Shown here one piece after another: positions 10,418 through 19,443 of a stretch of DNA of 24,488 bases. The translations under genes were made by a program, and so were the position numbers. Where the stretch lies: contig JAUGWO010000177.1 in NCBI GenBank assembly GCA_049724395.1, positions 1 through 24,488 on the forward strand, given 5' to 3'. This stretch comes from Spongospora subterranea f. sp. subterranea (Eukaryota > Endomyxa: Phytomyxea > Phytomyxea > Plasmodiophorida). The notes under the pieces are model-generated. The model saw only the letters and a list, made by a program, of their open reading frames with translations. It made no database searches and had not been told where the DNA came from. Every line of letters begins with the position of its first letter. Positions within the stretch are counted from its first letter, which is position 1.

Positions 10418-11703
10418 GAACGACGAGATTGGCCATCTCGTGCATGATCTGCAATAAGGATCTGTCGAAATCAACGGCGATGGAGTCGGAGATGCACGTT
10501 AACGATTGCCTGGATGGGAACGCCGTCGTCGACGTCTGCCCATTGTGTTCGCGAAACATGTCGCACATGACGCTGGCCGAGCGCCATGCCCACGGTAAAT
10601 GGCGATTGTCGACATCTGTTCCCCCAAACTCGGCCCGAATTTCATTCCATCGATTAAGTCGGGACCTGCGCTGACGAACGCGAACAAGACCAGGATTTCG
10701 CTGAGGAGTCGGTGGCGGTCGCTTTCGAGTCACGCGTCCGGTCGTCGTTGTCGTCCCAGATCGACGTATCAGCCCCGAATTTTCAGTGCTGGATGTGCGC
10801 TAAACCCTTGCGAAAAGCGTCGATTCAGTCGCGTATTGAACATCTTGTCGTTTGCACCAGGTCCTAACTCCCGTTCCCCCGCGTTGCACCGTGTGCGCTT
10901 AACAATTGCAGGATTCCCAAGGCGGCGATCGAGTCGATGTTCCTGGGCGACGGGTCCGGGCAGCCAGAGGAGCCGGGTCCTCGGCCCGTGCACGAACGAT
11001 CGCGGGGTCTCCGGCCTGAGGAGCTCGTGCAGCGGCTCGAGACGGCAATGGCCACCGTTGACCGCCAGCTCATCAGCCTCAACCTATTCCGACAAAATAT
11101 TCAGGTTCCAAAGGCCTTCTCTTCGCTCGTTCGTCAACTCCCGTAAATGATTTCACATTGTAGGTCACTTTGGATAGGGCGTTGTCGTTGCTGAATCCGA
11201 ACCTCGTTCCCTTACCGTTGTCGAAAAACGCCCCTCCTCAACCGCCTGTGCGTATCAACACATTGTTTCTCTCGACAACGACCATGATTACATGTCGTTT
11301 GTGATTGAACTTCTTTCTGGTCTCACTTTTAGCGTTAAAATCTCGTTTTGCCCATCACTATCACGTCCAGTGCTGATCTTTTTCAATGTCATAGGAGGCG
11401 GAAGCGAATCAACGCGCGAACGAGTCGCAAGGCGGTGCTGCGCTTCCGGCGATGAAAACCAGTGCCCTCGGTAAACGATTCTCGCGATCGTCGGGCAACG
11501 CCGACGACGACCCGCGCCAAGTCGCTGTCGAATCTCAGCCGGAAGACGCCATCCTGTCCTGCCTGAATCCCGCCGACGATACTGATGAACGCCTGCCGGA
11601 TCAGGCAATCGGCCTCGTAAACCGCCACTTTCCGACCAATTCTAACACGTTCGTTCAGTTCGACGCTTTCGTTGGATGCTTTACTCAAATTTCAGACGAT
11701 TAG
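10418..11703 (+). CDS. UBZ4-type triple zinc-finger protein, SLX4-like (N-terminus not resolved)
   Basis: Five exons are supported by phase: 10418-10594, 10659-10860, 10912-11104, 11164-11247 and 11395-11703, with introns of 64, 51, 59 and 147 bp. Finger 1 is CMICNKDL...HVNDC. Finger 2 is CPLCSRNM...HAHVGTC, whose His-to-Cys spacing is completed only across the first intron. Finger 3 is CWMCAKPL...IEHLVVC. All fit C-x2-C...H-x3-C, the Rad18/UBZ4 ubiquitin-binding fold. Two such fingers near the N-terminus are a hallmark of the structure-specific nuclease scaffold SLX4, whose finger 1 in animals has a similar CQICQKNL...HVNRCLD pattern. The rest (about 200 residues, including a helical RPEELVQRLETAMATVD segment) is not recognised, and no BTB or SAP domain is seen. 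The role may be ubiquitin-dependent recruitment in DNA repair. RAD18 or FAN1 relatives are less likely because of the finger count. Confidence 0.6.
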
Positions 11704-12187
11704 AGCAATGTTTTGGGTTCCGCGATCCCCCGATTCGTTTTCTCTTTCGTCTGGAGTTTTTACATGCGTTCTCGTGAAAGAGATGCGGCTGAACCGTTCC
11801 CCCGGCGAAAATCCACGTCGTATATACAACTACATAATCTTGTCATAATGTGTCTCACCATATTCGAGCTAGTTCCGTCAAATAAACGATTGGAGGGTAC
11901 TGAAACCGCAGGATCCCTGTCGTAATCACGACAACATCACAGGTTAACGCTGAGATGAGCGTTGGTGAAAACACGCTGTGGTCGCGATGGACCAATCAGC
12001 ACATTCAAATTCAAGTGCCAACCTTTGAATCGAGCCGACATTTGCTCAAATATACGAAATCGCTCAAACTGTCTCAAAAAACAGAAAAGAGTGCCCGTTT
12101 CGTAGCGCCATCGACCTGGCAATGTGCCACGGACTCGACCCTGGGTGACGGCGACAGGGAGAATTGCTGAGAATTGCCAGACACACG
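11704..12187. other. Intergenic between zinc-finger gene and methyltransferase gene
   Basis: A stretch of 484 bp with no supported gene. It should hold the 3' UTR of the upstream gene and the promoter of the next; AATAAA at 11880 (in TCAAATAAACG) is a candidate polyadenylation signal. Confidence 0.35.
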
Positions 12188-12958
12188 ATGGTCAGGGCGC
12201 CGATCGTAGCTGCCGATATCTACACGATTCAGGCGCAGCGACGGGGATACCCGTGCCGATCCGTGTTCAAACTCGAGCAGATCGACCGCGATCATCGCCT
12301 GATCCGCCGCGGGTTCCAGGTCGCCGATTTCGGCTCCGCTCCTGGTTGGATCGCGCCTCCGGTTCTCGCCGCGCTCGTCGTTGACCCCTTCCCGTTCTGT
12401 GAACAGGCTCGTGGTTTCGGTACCTCTCGGGGGTGGTTGGCCGTCGTGGGGCCGTTCTTGGCATCGATCGGCAGCCGCTTGGCCCATCGGTTAAAGTTCC
12501 CAGCAATGCCCATTTCCTGCTCCAGGACCTGATGACCTGGAATCCCGATCAGCGTTTGTATTCCAGATTCGACGTCGTCGTCAGGTAATCAATCGCCATC
12601 AAAAACCGTTTTGTTTTCCACAAGTTTTCGGATTTTTTTGATTTCTCGATCGATTTCGACGACAGAACAACTGGGCAATTTTAATGATATCTGCAGTGAC
12701 ATGGCGCCGAATTCGTCAGGAATCAGGACGCACGACTGGGCCGTTTGCCACGACCTGAACCTGACGACGCTGTCAATCGCCGACGTCCTGCTAAAACCGG
12801 ACGGCGCCTTGCTCATGAAGACGTTCCGCGGCGATCAGTTCGAGGCGCTGCGCAAGTCGGTCGTCGACCGGTTCCTGGACGTCAAGTTCGTCAAACCCAA
12901 CGCGTCACGCCCAGAAAGCGCCGAAATCTTCGTTCTCGCTCGTCTACGACGACCTTGA
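12188..12958 (+). CDS. FtsJ/RrmJ-type rRNA 2'-O-methyltransferase, MRM2-like
   Basis: Three exons, 12188-12344, 12407-12584 and 12697-12958, join in phase to 198 codons, close to the 209 of E. coli RrmJ. The introns are 62 bp (GTTGGA...AACAG) and 112 bp (GTAATC...TGCAG). Seen in order: RSVFKLEQID (catalytic Lys), VADFGSAPGSW (SAM-binding loop, completed across intron 1), FDVVVSDMAPNSSG (catalytic Asp, across intron 2), LLMKTFRG (second Lys) and KPNASRPESAEIFVLA (Glu). The K-D-K-E tetrad is therefore complete. Enzymes of this family methylate the 2'-OH of a ribosomal RNA uridine in the large subunit using S-adenosylmethionine. The KPNASRPES ending and single-domain size point to the mitochondrial MRM2 group rather than the large nucleolar Spb1 or tRNA Trm7. 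ATG 12188 is the first in-frame ATG in this exon; an upstream targeting exon cannot be excluded. Confidence 0.88.
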
Positions 12959-13107
12959 TATATTTATCCCCGACAACGTATTTATCTATAAAAACGACCT
13001 CAGGTTTTTCCCCACACAATTTTCGAAAATACGTTGAGTCATTTCGTCGATTGACTCAAGGTTCGCGCCCTGTTGGATCAAACTGCAATTAATTTATTCG
13101 CCGCACA

Positions 13108-13686
13108 ATGACGCTATCTATAATCGCGATGATCGTCGTCGTCCTAGCACCGGTCGCGTTCCCCAATCCGGATGGGTCGCCCAGCTGCGCCCTCGAGTCC
13201 ATGAAGAAGATGTCGAACGCCCCGCTGCGCAATCCGAACATCACGTTCCAGGTGGACGCCGTCCCGTTGCGCCAGTTCGTTCCGCACGCCGGCCCCGATC
13301 TGTATCGCGTGTCGATCGTGGCCAGCGACCCCGGCTACACCTTCAAAGGGTTCCTGTTGTTCGCCGAAGACGTCCAGGGCCAGCGCGTGGGCCAGTGGCT
13401 GAACGTTGGCGAATCGCGCGCCAAAGTGATGAACGTGTCGGGCTGCGATGAAGGCAACACATTGACCCATTTTGACAGCGAACCCAAGCGTAGTGGCCTG
13501 CTGTTCACATTCCAGGCGCCGGTCCCGACCCTGGAATCGCCCCAGATCAAGATCCGGTGCGGTGTCGTCTGTTCGGTCGACGAGTGGTACATGGCCGGGC
13601 CGATCCTGTTGAACGGCAATATGGACGCCGCCAAGGCGTTCATGAATGCGACGCTGCCAGGCGGGGGCAGCAATACCACCGTCTAA
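13108..13686 (+). CDS. Secreted Reeler-domain protein
   Basis: An intronless 192-codon frame from ATG 13108. Residues 3-18 form a hydrophobic signal peptide. A Reeler (reelin N-terminal-like) domain follows: C27-x3-M, a VPHAGPDLYRVSIV strand, YTFKGFLLFAED (78-88) with GQW, VSGCDEGNTLTH (C113, TH 120-121), a LLFTFQAP strand and a closing block with C151, C155 and DEWY. Four N-glycosylation sequons are visible (N44, N109, N180, N189). The domain is typical of animal extracellular proteins such as insect defence proteins and ferric-chelate reductase-like proteins; a stand-alone secreted form suggests a role in defence or extracellular matrix. Codons are strongly GC-ending. It starts 149 bp after the methyltransferase stop on the same strand. 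Confidence 0.82.
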   Translation: MTLSIIAMIVVVLAPVAFPNPDGSPSCALESMKKMSNAPLRNPNITFQVDAVPLRQFVPHAGPDLYRVSIVASDPGYTFKGFLLFAEDVQGQRVGQWLNVGESRAKVMNVSGCDEGNTLTHFDSEPKRSGLLFTFQAPVPTLESPQIKIRCGVVCSVDEWYMAGPILLNGNMDAAKAFMNATLPGGGSNTTV

Positions 13687-15316
13687 CACCCTAGGCGATG
13701 GGTCAAGAATATCGCCAAATACAGCACATTTGCGTTGGTTTTTTATCGGCCCGTTGCCGCTCAGAATCGCCACGTTCCTGCGGATGGCGATAAACTCTTG
13801 GGCGATCAGATCGACACGTGTTGACGAATGGCGCTGCGAACATATCTCGATTATTGATACCCAAAGGCCTGTAAACTTGTCGCTGGCTGTTCTCGCTGTC
13901 GTTCGTCCAGTCGAGATATTTCCAGTGAGCCCAATATGAGGGTAAATGCGGTTGGATTCCCCTTGGCCGGTTTCATATGGGTGAAAACTGAGACTATGCT
14001 TGAAGGGCCATTTCGATTCGTAGCACCTCGCCAGACGACAATGCGCCGAGTCGACTGGTTGCATTAGGATATCATTGACGGCACCGTTGCCAGATCAAGA
14101 TGCGAAACGGAATGTTGACCCTGAACCGAAGATATATCAGAGGGCCATTCTTGCCCCCCGTTCTGATTTCTCACACGTGTATTAGCGAATTCCTTTTATG
14201 GCTCAATATCACTCTTCCATCGAGTTCTGACTGGTTGGCGTTGCCCAATTGTCTGTATGGTCAATCTCAGGAATGACAACGGGTTTGGTCAGTATTACAT
14301 ACCGGAACCGTTGTCCTGATACAATAAATGAAGTTGTTGCGGGCATATTTCAAGCATCAATGGACTTCTACAACCTGAAGCGTGAGAGCTAATTTTAAAG
14401 GCTGAAAATTATCATTTTTTCTGTTTTTTTCTGACGACCGGCGCAACAACCTTTATGGCGATAATTCACCAGCAAATTGCCAATTATTTCGAAGAATAGA
14501 GGAGTGAATTATTGCAACAGACCTACTTTAAAATTTCTTTCTGTGATACCGATAGAGTCCCAACACTATAAGAATTTGGCAATGACCTCTGGTTCTGTCA
14601 AAGAAATATAGCAACAATAATCAACGCTTGTTCGACGTCAACATGTTTGGTCCCCCGAGTTCGTTCATGGATTGCTTGCTAGGAGTATAATGATTCACTC
14701 TTGATTATCCCGCAATATCTTGCTCGGGTCAAGTTGAGTATATCCTCAGTGTCCTTCGCCAGGTTATCGCCATGACCGTATCGTAGTTGGCCATACACCG
14801 CCCCAGCGGCACGCTGTCCATGTCACCAGAACCTCCAGACATCCAGGTCACCAAGTCGTCTTAACACTCTTATCTCCTCTATTTTCAATGCAGAAAACGC
14901 TTCCATCGCCCTCAAGTTCGACAGAAGATGCCAGAGGGCGTTGACGCGTGATAGAACTGAGTTTCGGCTCTGGTTAGGCCAGGGCAAATATTTCCTGGCT
15001 CACCGATTTGCAGCGCATCGCTCATTGTGGGCTGGGCAAGCACGAGCCTGGCTGATATGGTTGTACAGGTCGGCGAGTGAATTCGAATCTGTTCCAACAG
15101 AGGTGCTTTCGGTTAAAAGAGATGGCTGATCACAGCTCCGCTCTCCACCAGATACTGAGCTCGTTGAGCAAGGACCTCTTCTGACTGTTATTGTTGTCGT
15201 ATGGGTCGCTGGGTTTTCTGCGGTTCCATTGGACGTTGAGTGGCGCTTCGGCGTTGCAAAGATGGGGAGGAAAGAGTCAGTTGGCGAGGTTCGGCGTGGT
15301 GTCGTGGACCAGCTCA
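13687..15316. other. Intergenic, no supported gene
   Basis: About 1.6 kb without a convincing gene. The long minus-strand open frame that overlaps the Reeler gene and runs to 14064 is a shadow of GC-rich coding sequence. From about 15250 the sequence is related to the coding minisatellite of the minus-strand gene at 16496-17869. Confidence 0.4.
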
Positions 15317-15404
15317 ACATGAGTGGTGTCGTGTTGAGCTGATCCCTGATCAACACTCACTCATGTTGATCGGGGACCAGCTCTCAAGACGACACCACTC
15401 ATGT
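15317..15404. repeat. Large hairpin built from coding-minisatellite units
   Basis: Left arm 15317-15356 and right arm 15363-15404 are near-perfect reverse complements (GAGTGGTGTCGTGTTGAGCT against AGCTCTCAAGACGACACCAC). Both arms match the DDTTHVDQG-encoding units of the gene at 16496-17869, one in each orientation, so the array was inverted within itself. Confidence 0.85.
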
Positions 15405-15643
15405 TGATCAAGGGACGGCTCAAAACGACATCATAGACACGATGACCACTGCAGAACTGTGCCTGCGGCTTTCCCAAATCACTCACGGGGTAAGTTGTAC
15501 ACGTTGCGGACAACAAGATGTTAAAGTTCAAAGATGTTCAAGTTGACATCTGAAGCGGCGCTCTCAATCTAGAGCAGCTCATAAATGTGAACATCTCTCA
15601 ATGCCAATCTGATGCGAATAATTGTCATTGTATTCTTCTTTGA
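15363..15643 (+). pseudogene. Inverted, decayed copy of the C-terminal end of the CaaX-box gene
   Basis: On the + strand, 15363-15432 resembles the repeat units of the minus-strand gene. 15573-15643 matches its last codons: EQLINVN is conserved, then a one-base loss after CAT shifts the frame, and the end TGTCATTGTATTCTTCTTTGA still mirrors the gene's CQCILL-stop. The stop TGA 15552 upstream and the frameshift show that this copy is not functional. Confidence 0.75.
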
Positions 15644-15752
15644 ACTTTAACATCTTGTTGTGCTTTTGTTTTCGAGTTCGGAAGTCCTGAACAACAATGA
15701 ACTCACAGGGCCCACTGAATTTCGACAATCATTTAATCTGGAAGAGCATTCA
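15573..15752. repeat. Inverted repeat, left arm (partner 16381-16565)
   Basis: The reverse complement of 16381-16565 matches this segment at roughly 85 percent by eye, over the last codons and 3' flank of the minus-strand gene. An exactly shared block is TGCTTTTGTTTTCGAGTTCG, and CTGGAAGAGCATTCA is shared near the outer end. The arms are about 0.63 kb apart. Confidence 0.88.
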
Positions 15753-16049
15753 CATCTTGCCGAAAATTGTTGAGCACTTAAATCGGAAGTCATCGTATTT
15801 GTTCTGCAAGTCGCAGCTGCTTGTCTAGGGGATATAGTGACTTGTGATGAAGTTCTGGATGGCTTCCCTACAGATAACGCCTTTGCAGACAAGTTCTGAA
15901 ACCCAGATCCTACAAAACCGTTTATCCTCTCGTTGAATCTGTGTTTCTGCCAGATATGCATCTAAAAAACAGAGGCATGAATCGCTGGTATTGGTTCTTC
16001 GATCTGGGGAATAAGTACCGCTCGGCAAAAACCAACGTATATCTGTGTG

Positions 16050-16139
16050 ACCATACTACGCCAATGTGCCAGTAATTATGTAACCATAATACGCCAATGT
16101 GGCAGTAATTATGTAACCATAATATGCCAATGTGCCAGT
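16050..16139. repeat. 33-bp tandem repeat, 2 full copies plus partial
   Basis: Units start at 16050, 16083 and 16116 with ACCATA and contain CGCCAATGTG and AGTAATTATG. They differ at only a few positions. The array sits in the spacer between the inverted-repeat arms. Confidence 0.93.
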
Positions 16140-16380
16140 GGAAGATCTCATAATTTGGAGGGAAGATCCTATTGGTTTGCATTTTCAACCCAAAATGGCC
16201 GTCGAAACCACAGAAGTCGTACACTCAAAGTCAGACGAACCCACGAAGTGCTAGACCGTTTTTTCGACAATCGCTTTAAATCGCCCCCCGAACCTTTGTA
16301 TACCATATCAAACCATACCAAACACCTAACTTGAACAAACCAACAGCAGAGTTTCTTGTTGGCCAGGCATTAAGAACCAT

Positions 16381-16565
16381 TGAATGCTCTTCCAGATCAA
16401 ATGTGCGACCAAAACTATTGTCGAAATTCAGTGAGTCTTTGGTTGTCTTCACTAATTCCGAACTCGAAAACAAAAGCACCACAAGATGTTGATGTTCAAA
16501 GGAGAATACACTGACATTTATTCGCATCAGACTGGCGATGAGAGCTGTTCACGTTGATGAGCTGC
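16381..16565. repeat. Inverted repeat, right arm (partner 15573-15752)
   Basis: This arm contains the last 23 or so codons and the 3' flank of the minus-strand CaaX-box gene, and pairs with the decayed copy described at the partner coordinates. An insertion of about 15 bp near 16400-16415 is one of the differences. Confidence 0.88.
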
Positions 16566-17869
16566 TCAAAATTGGGAGCCCGGGCTTTAAATGTTATTTG
16601 TTTTTTGTCATCTGGAGCCGTCCCCTGATCGTCTTTATCCGTCCCCTGATCAACCTGATTGGTGTCATCTTGAGAAGGCCCCTGATCAACATGAGTCGTG
16701 TCGTCTTGAGTTGGCACCTGATCAAAACGAGTGAAATCGCCTTGAGCTGGTCTCTGATCAACATGAGCCGTGCGGTCTTGAGCCGGCCTTGGCTCAGAAA
16801 CGCAATCCGACCTCCGAGTCGCCAAAGAATGTGGATAATAGCACTCAACTTCTGCCAAAAATGACAAACGCTCCGGGTCAAAGAATTCCTCTAAATCCAG
16901 AAGGACATCATGCAATGTAGTGTAGAGGACCGATTGAGTGTCGTCAGCATCATCAGAACGATCATATGTAAAAGCATCCAAACCCCAAACTCCCGACCAG
17001 ACGCTAAAACTGTAGGAATACGGGTTGTAATTGAACCCATGCAGACTGGGGAAAACAGAATCAATTGGTGCATAATGAATATCAACTTTTCCCTTGATGT
17101 AATTCCAAAAATTTGGGAATAATGGCCGTGTAAGTTGCACAGGATTTGTAGGATGATTTGCAGATGAGCTCAGCGCTTGCTCAAGATAATTTAGAATGGG
17201 GAGTAGATCATCGGCTTCATCATTGAACGGCAGAGACAACGAGGGCTGCATTTCAATTTTGTTGGATCCAATGCGCAACTTCATTCTGGGATGTTGTTTA
17301 AGGTTGGAGATTAGATTTGGGAAGAGATTGTCGACAATATTGGGATCAGAAATAGATGAAATTGGGCGAAAACGATGACAGGGAGATTTTCGACATTGTG
17401 TCCTGTAGGGCCATAATCTGCCAACAAATTTACAATCTGAACACCATCGGATCCAACGAATATCAATAACACGATAAATATACCCAGAAAGATCAATTGT
17501 GTCGCCTTTCCGAAAAACATCGCTGGCTAATAAATTCTGATTCAGGTTAATCACTATATCGTTTTGCTTTTCGCGTTCAATGATTAGCGAATCCGGCGTC
17601 GGCCAAGTAATATTCATTTGGGGGTCATCATATTCAAGCCAATGGAGAGTATTAATGGCGTAGGTCAATTGATTCAAAGGGGTATGAGGGTGGATTACAT
17701 ATTCTCCGAGTGAGAACAGAGCGCGACATGAAATCGAGCGGACGATAAAAGAGCCGGATAGAGCAATAAAATGGGATCTGGTGATGGCCTCAGATGGATA
17801 TGGGTTCATTGTAGGTCGATATATATCATAAAGACGCTGCCAAATGGGAAGACTATCATCGGACATCAC
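16496..17869 (-). CDS. Unknown 457-aa protein with cysteine cluster, repeat tail and CILL prenylation box
   Basis: A single long frame starting ATGATG at 17869. I recognise no family. Residues 1-350 look globular and rich in aromatic residues. A cluster WCSDC (C143, C146) with C159 and C164 could bind a metal. Residues about 362-421 are degenerate 13-residue repeats of the type TQDDTTHVDQGPS, acidic and probably disordered. The protein ends KCQCILL; CILL is a CaaX box whose final Leu favours geranylgeranylation, and C452 beside it could be palmitoylated. There is no signal peptide, so a cytosolic protein anchored to a membrane is the likely reading. The length and single frame in a transposon-rich region support a real gene. 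An unrecognised element gene is the alternative. Confidence 0.6.
   Translation of the reverse strand: MMSDDSLPIWQRLYDIYRPTMNPYPSEAITRSHFIALSGSFIVRSISCRALFSLGEYVIHPHTPLNQLTYAINTLHWLEYDDPQMNITWPTPDSLIIEREKQNDIVINLNQNLLASDVFRKGDTIDLSGYIYRVIDIRWIRWCSDCKFVGRLWPYRTQCRKSPCHRFRPISSISDPNIVDNLFPNLISNLKQHPRMKLRIGSNKIEMQPSLSLPFNDEADDLLPILNYLEQALSSSANHPTNPVQLTRPLFPNFWNYIKGKVDIHYAPIDSVFPSLHGFNYNPYSYSFSVWSGVWGLDAFTYDRSDDADDTQSVLYTTLHDVLLDLEEFFDPERLSFLAEVECYYPHSLATRRSDCVSEPRPAQDRTAHVDQRPAQGDFTRFDQVPTQDDTTHVDQGPSQDDTNQVDQGTDKDDQGTAPDDKKQITFKARAPNFEQLINVNSSHRQSDANKCQCILL
16607..16786 (-). repeat. 39-bp coding minisatellite inside the CaaX-box gene
   Basis: About four to five degenerate 39-bp units on the minus strand encode QDDTTHVDQGPS-like blocks at residues 362-421. 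Copies in both orientations recur at about 15290-15432. Confidence 0.8.
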
Positions 17870-19079
17870 TGCAAAACGTTAATACTAGGAAATTTGAGAG
17901 TGATTGATATGCCTAACCATTTGCCATATGCCGACACGATGTGGCCAGAGCCAATAGATCTCTAGGGTCGAGATATAATACAATCGGATCATATGATAAT
18001 GTGGTTAGTGTCGATATGAGGTCCATTATAATGGTCACTCTCTCTCATGTCATTATCATCACGGGGATTATTGGGGGTCACACTGGGGTCACCCTCAATC
18101 GCCGCATTTTATATCATGGTTCACTGCGCAAATTTCGCGTTTGTGGTGGTGATGGTGTACACAATAGTGTACCTACCGATACAGAATGAAGTTTGCGGTT
18201 TTTGGCGTTTTCAATGTTTGACTTTGTCGTTGAGGGTTTGAAAAGTTTTTTGCTGATTTATCATGTATTGCCAGAGGTTTACGTTATTCGACCCTCGTTC
18301 TTTTAATTCCGAAAAATGGCAGATTGAGATCGTCGCGCGATTGATTCTAAGACAAAACAACCGTTCAAACGAGCTCAACGGTGCGTGCTATGCACAAAGA
18401 GAAGTGAAGAAGTACTGCAATACGTGCCGTCAGTTTATGTGCACATCGGTTGTTGGAAAACAGTGGACGCCATGGACTGTTACTTTTCACCCGCGAAAGA
18501 AACTGGCGACAGCGCGAGACACTACCCGCACTGGAACGAACATCGAGAGGTTTGCAGACAACTCGGCAGAAGCAGTCAACATCAGCTGCTGTTGAATTCA
18601 ATGGCTGGGAGACGGGAGATAACAATGAAGACGTGATTGTTTTGGAAATGATGAAGTTGTTGATGGGGAACGAGCAAATGTTGTTATAATTCATTTTGGT
18701 GCCGACACTGCATCGAGTGGCCAAAGGGACAACGGAAATAGTGTATTCAGGTTCTTGAAAAATATCTCAAGCGTCATCCAGATTATGTGATTGCATTATT
18801 GCTTGTGAGCGGCTCAAAAAATGCCCGAAATTTGTTAAAGAGACGCGCTTAGAGCCGATCGCACTAACGATTGGTGAGGATTCTCCCGACCAATTCGAGA
18901 CTGGGCTAACCCGAGATAACGTACAAATAAACAGACAGAGTGCTTCTATCCCGTTTTGGTTGGATCAATAGCTCAAGCCTATGGACGCCGACGAGTCACG
19001 ACCTGCTGGCCCTGAGGCGCTCAGGGATGAAACGTCCCATACCGCCGTCATAATCCATCAAAATCGACATCAAATTAGC
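17870..19079. other. Intergenic; 5' flank of the minus-strand gene, then unassigned sequence
   Basis: No gene is supported. Open frames near 18260-18690 overlap one another on both strands and show no motif or splice pattern that I trust. Confidence 0.35.
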
Positions 19080-19221
19080 CTTGTGAGATATTCGTAATAT
19101 TACGAATCTCCTATTTCTCCGTGTTTTTTCCCTATAAATCTCAACTCGGTTTTATGCGAACTTTGTGACGTCATTCTTTCGAATTTTTTTGACCAGGTTT
19201 CTAATGACCATATCTCACAAG
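19080..19221. repeat. Possible MITE-like unit with 12-bp inverted ends
   Basis: CTTGTGAGATAT at 19080-19091 and its exact reverse complement at 19210-19221 bound about 142 bp of AT-rich, non-coding sequence. No clear target duplication is visible, so this is a weak call. Confidence 0.3.
19090..19107. repeat. Perfect 18-bp palindrome
   Basis: ATTCGTAATATTACGAAT is its own reverse complement. It lies just inside the left end of the possible MITE-like unit. Confidence 0.9.
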
Positions 19222-19295
19222 TCACAACTTTTTAAAACCACTACTAAAATGCAGTAGATTTAGACTATGTACAGGCTCTCAAACACATAATCGTA

Positions 19296-19313
19296 AAGTA
19301 CTTATAAGTACTT
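19296..19313. repeat. Perfect 18-bp palindrome at the mariner insertion site
   Basis: AAGTACTTATAAGTACTT is self-complementary, and its last base falls in the TA target duplication of the mariner element. Confidence 0.92.
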
Positions 19314-19314
19314 A

Positions 19315-19345
19315 CTCCCTCTGTCCCATAATGTCTGGCCGGTAC
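19315..19345. repeat. Mariner left terminal inverted repeat
   Basis: This 31-bp end starts CTCCCTCTGTCCC and ends GGCCGGTAC. Compared with the right end it carries 6 extra bases (TGTCCC) and one mismatch. Confidence 0.9.
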
Positions 19346-19443
19346 ACTTTACTCCTTGGGATTAAAGGTGAATTTTAGCGCATGGAGGTAGTTTTATAGC
19401 TTGATGGAAAGATCTCTGCGAGATCTACCCAGGAAGCTATCGA

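Noticed and set aside
11143-11163. A 21-bp intron (GTAAAT...TGTAG) in the zinc-finger gene
   Set aside because: The phase would lead to a stop soon after; a 59-bp intron from 11105 keeps the frame open.
13144-14064. 306-codon minus-strand open frame overlapping the Reeler gene
   Set aside because: It mirrors GC-rich coding sequence on the + strand, runs past the gene into non-coding DNA, and shows no motif or signal.
14740-14830. Minus-strand frame MDSVPLGRCMANYDT as a host exon
   Set aside because: Too short, no family recognised, and no consistent splice partner.
15573-15643. A second functional CaaX-box gene on the + strand
   Set aside because: A one-base loss shifts the frame before the terminal box and a stop lies just upstream; it is a decayed copy.
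18263-18690. Overlapping + and - open frames as a small gene
   Set aside because: Several frames compete, none has a recognisable domain, and codon choice gives no preference.
19095-19103. TAATATTAC, the nonanucleotide of geminivirus-type replication origins
   Set aside because: It lies inside a self-complementary palindrome, not in the loop of a GC-rich stem, and no Rep-like gene is nearby; chance is sufficient.
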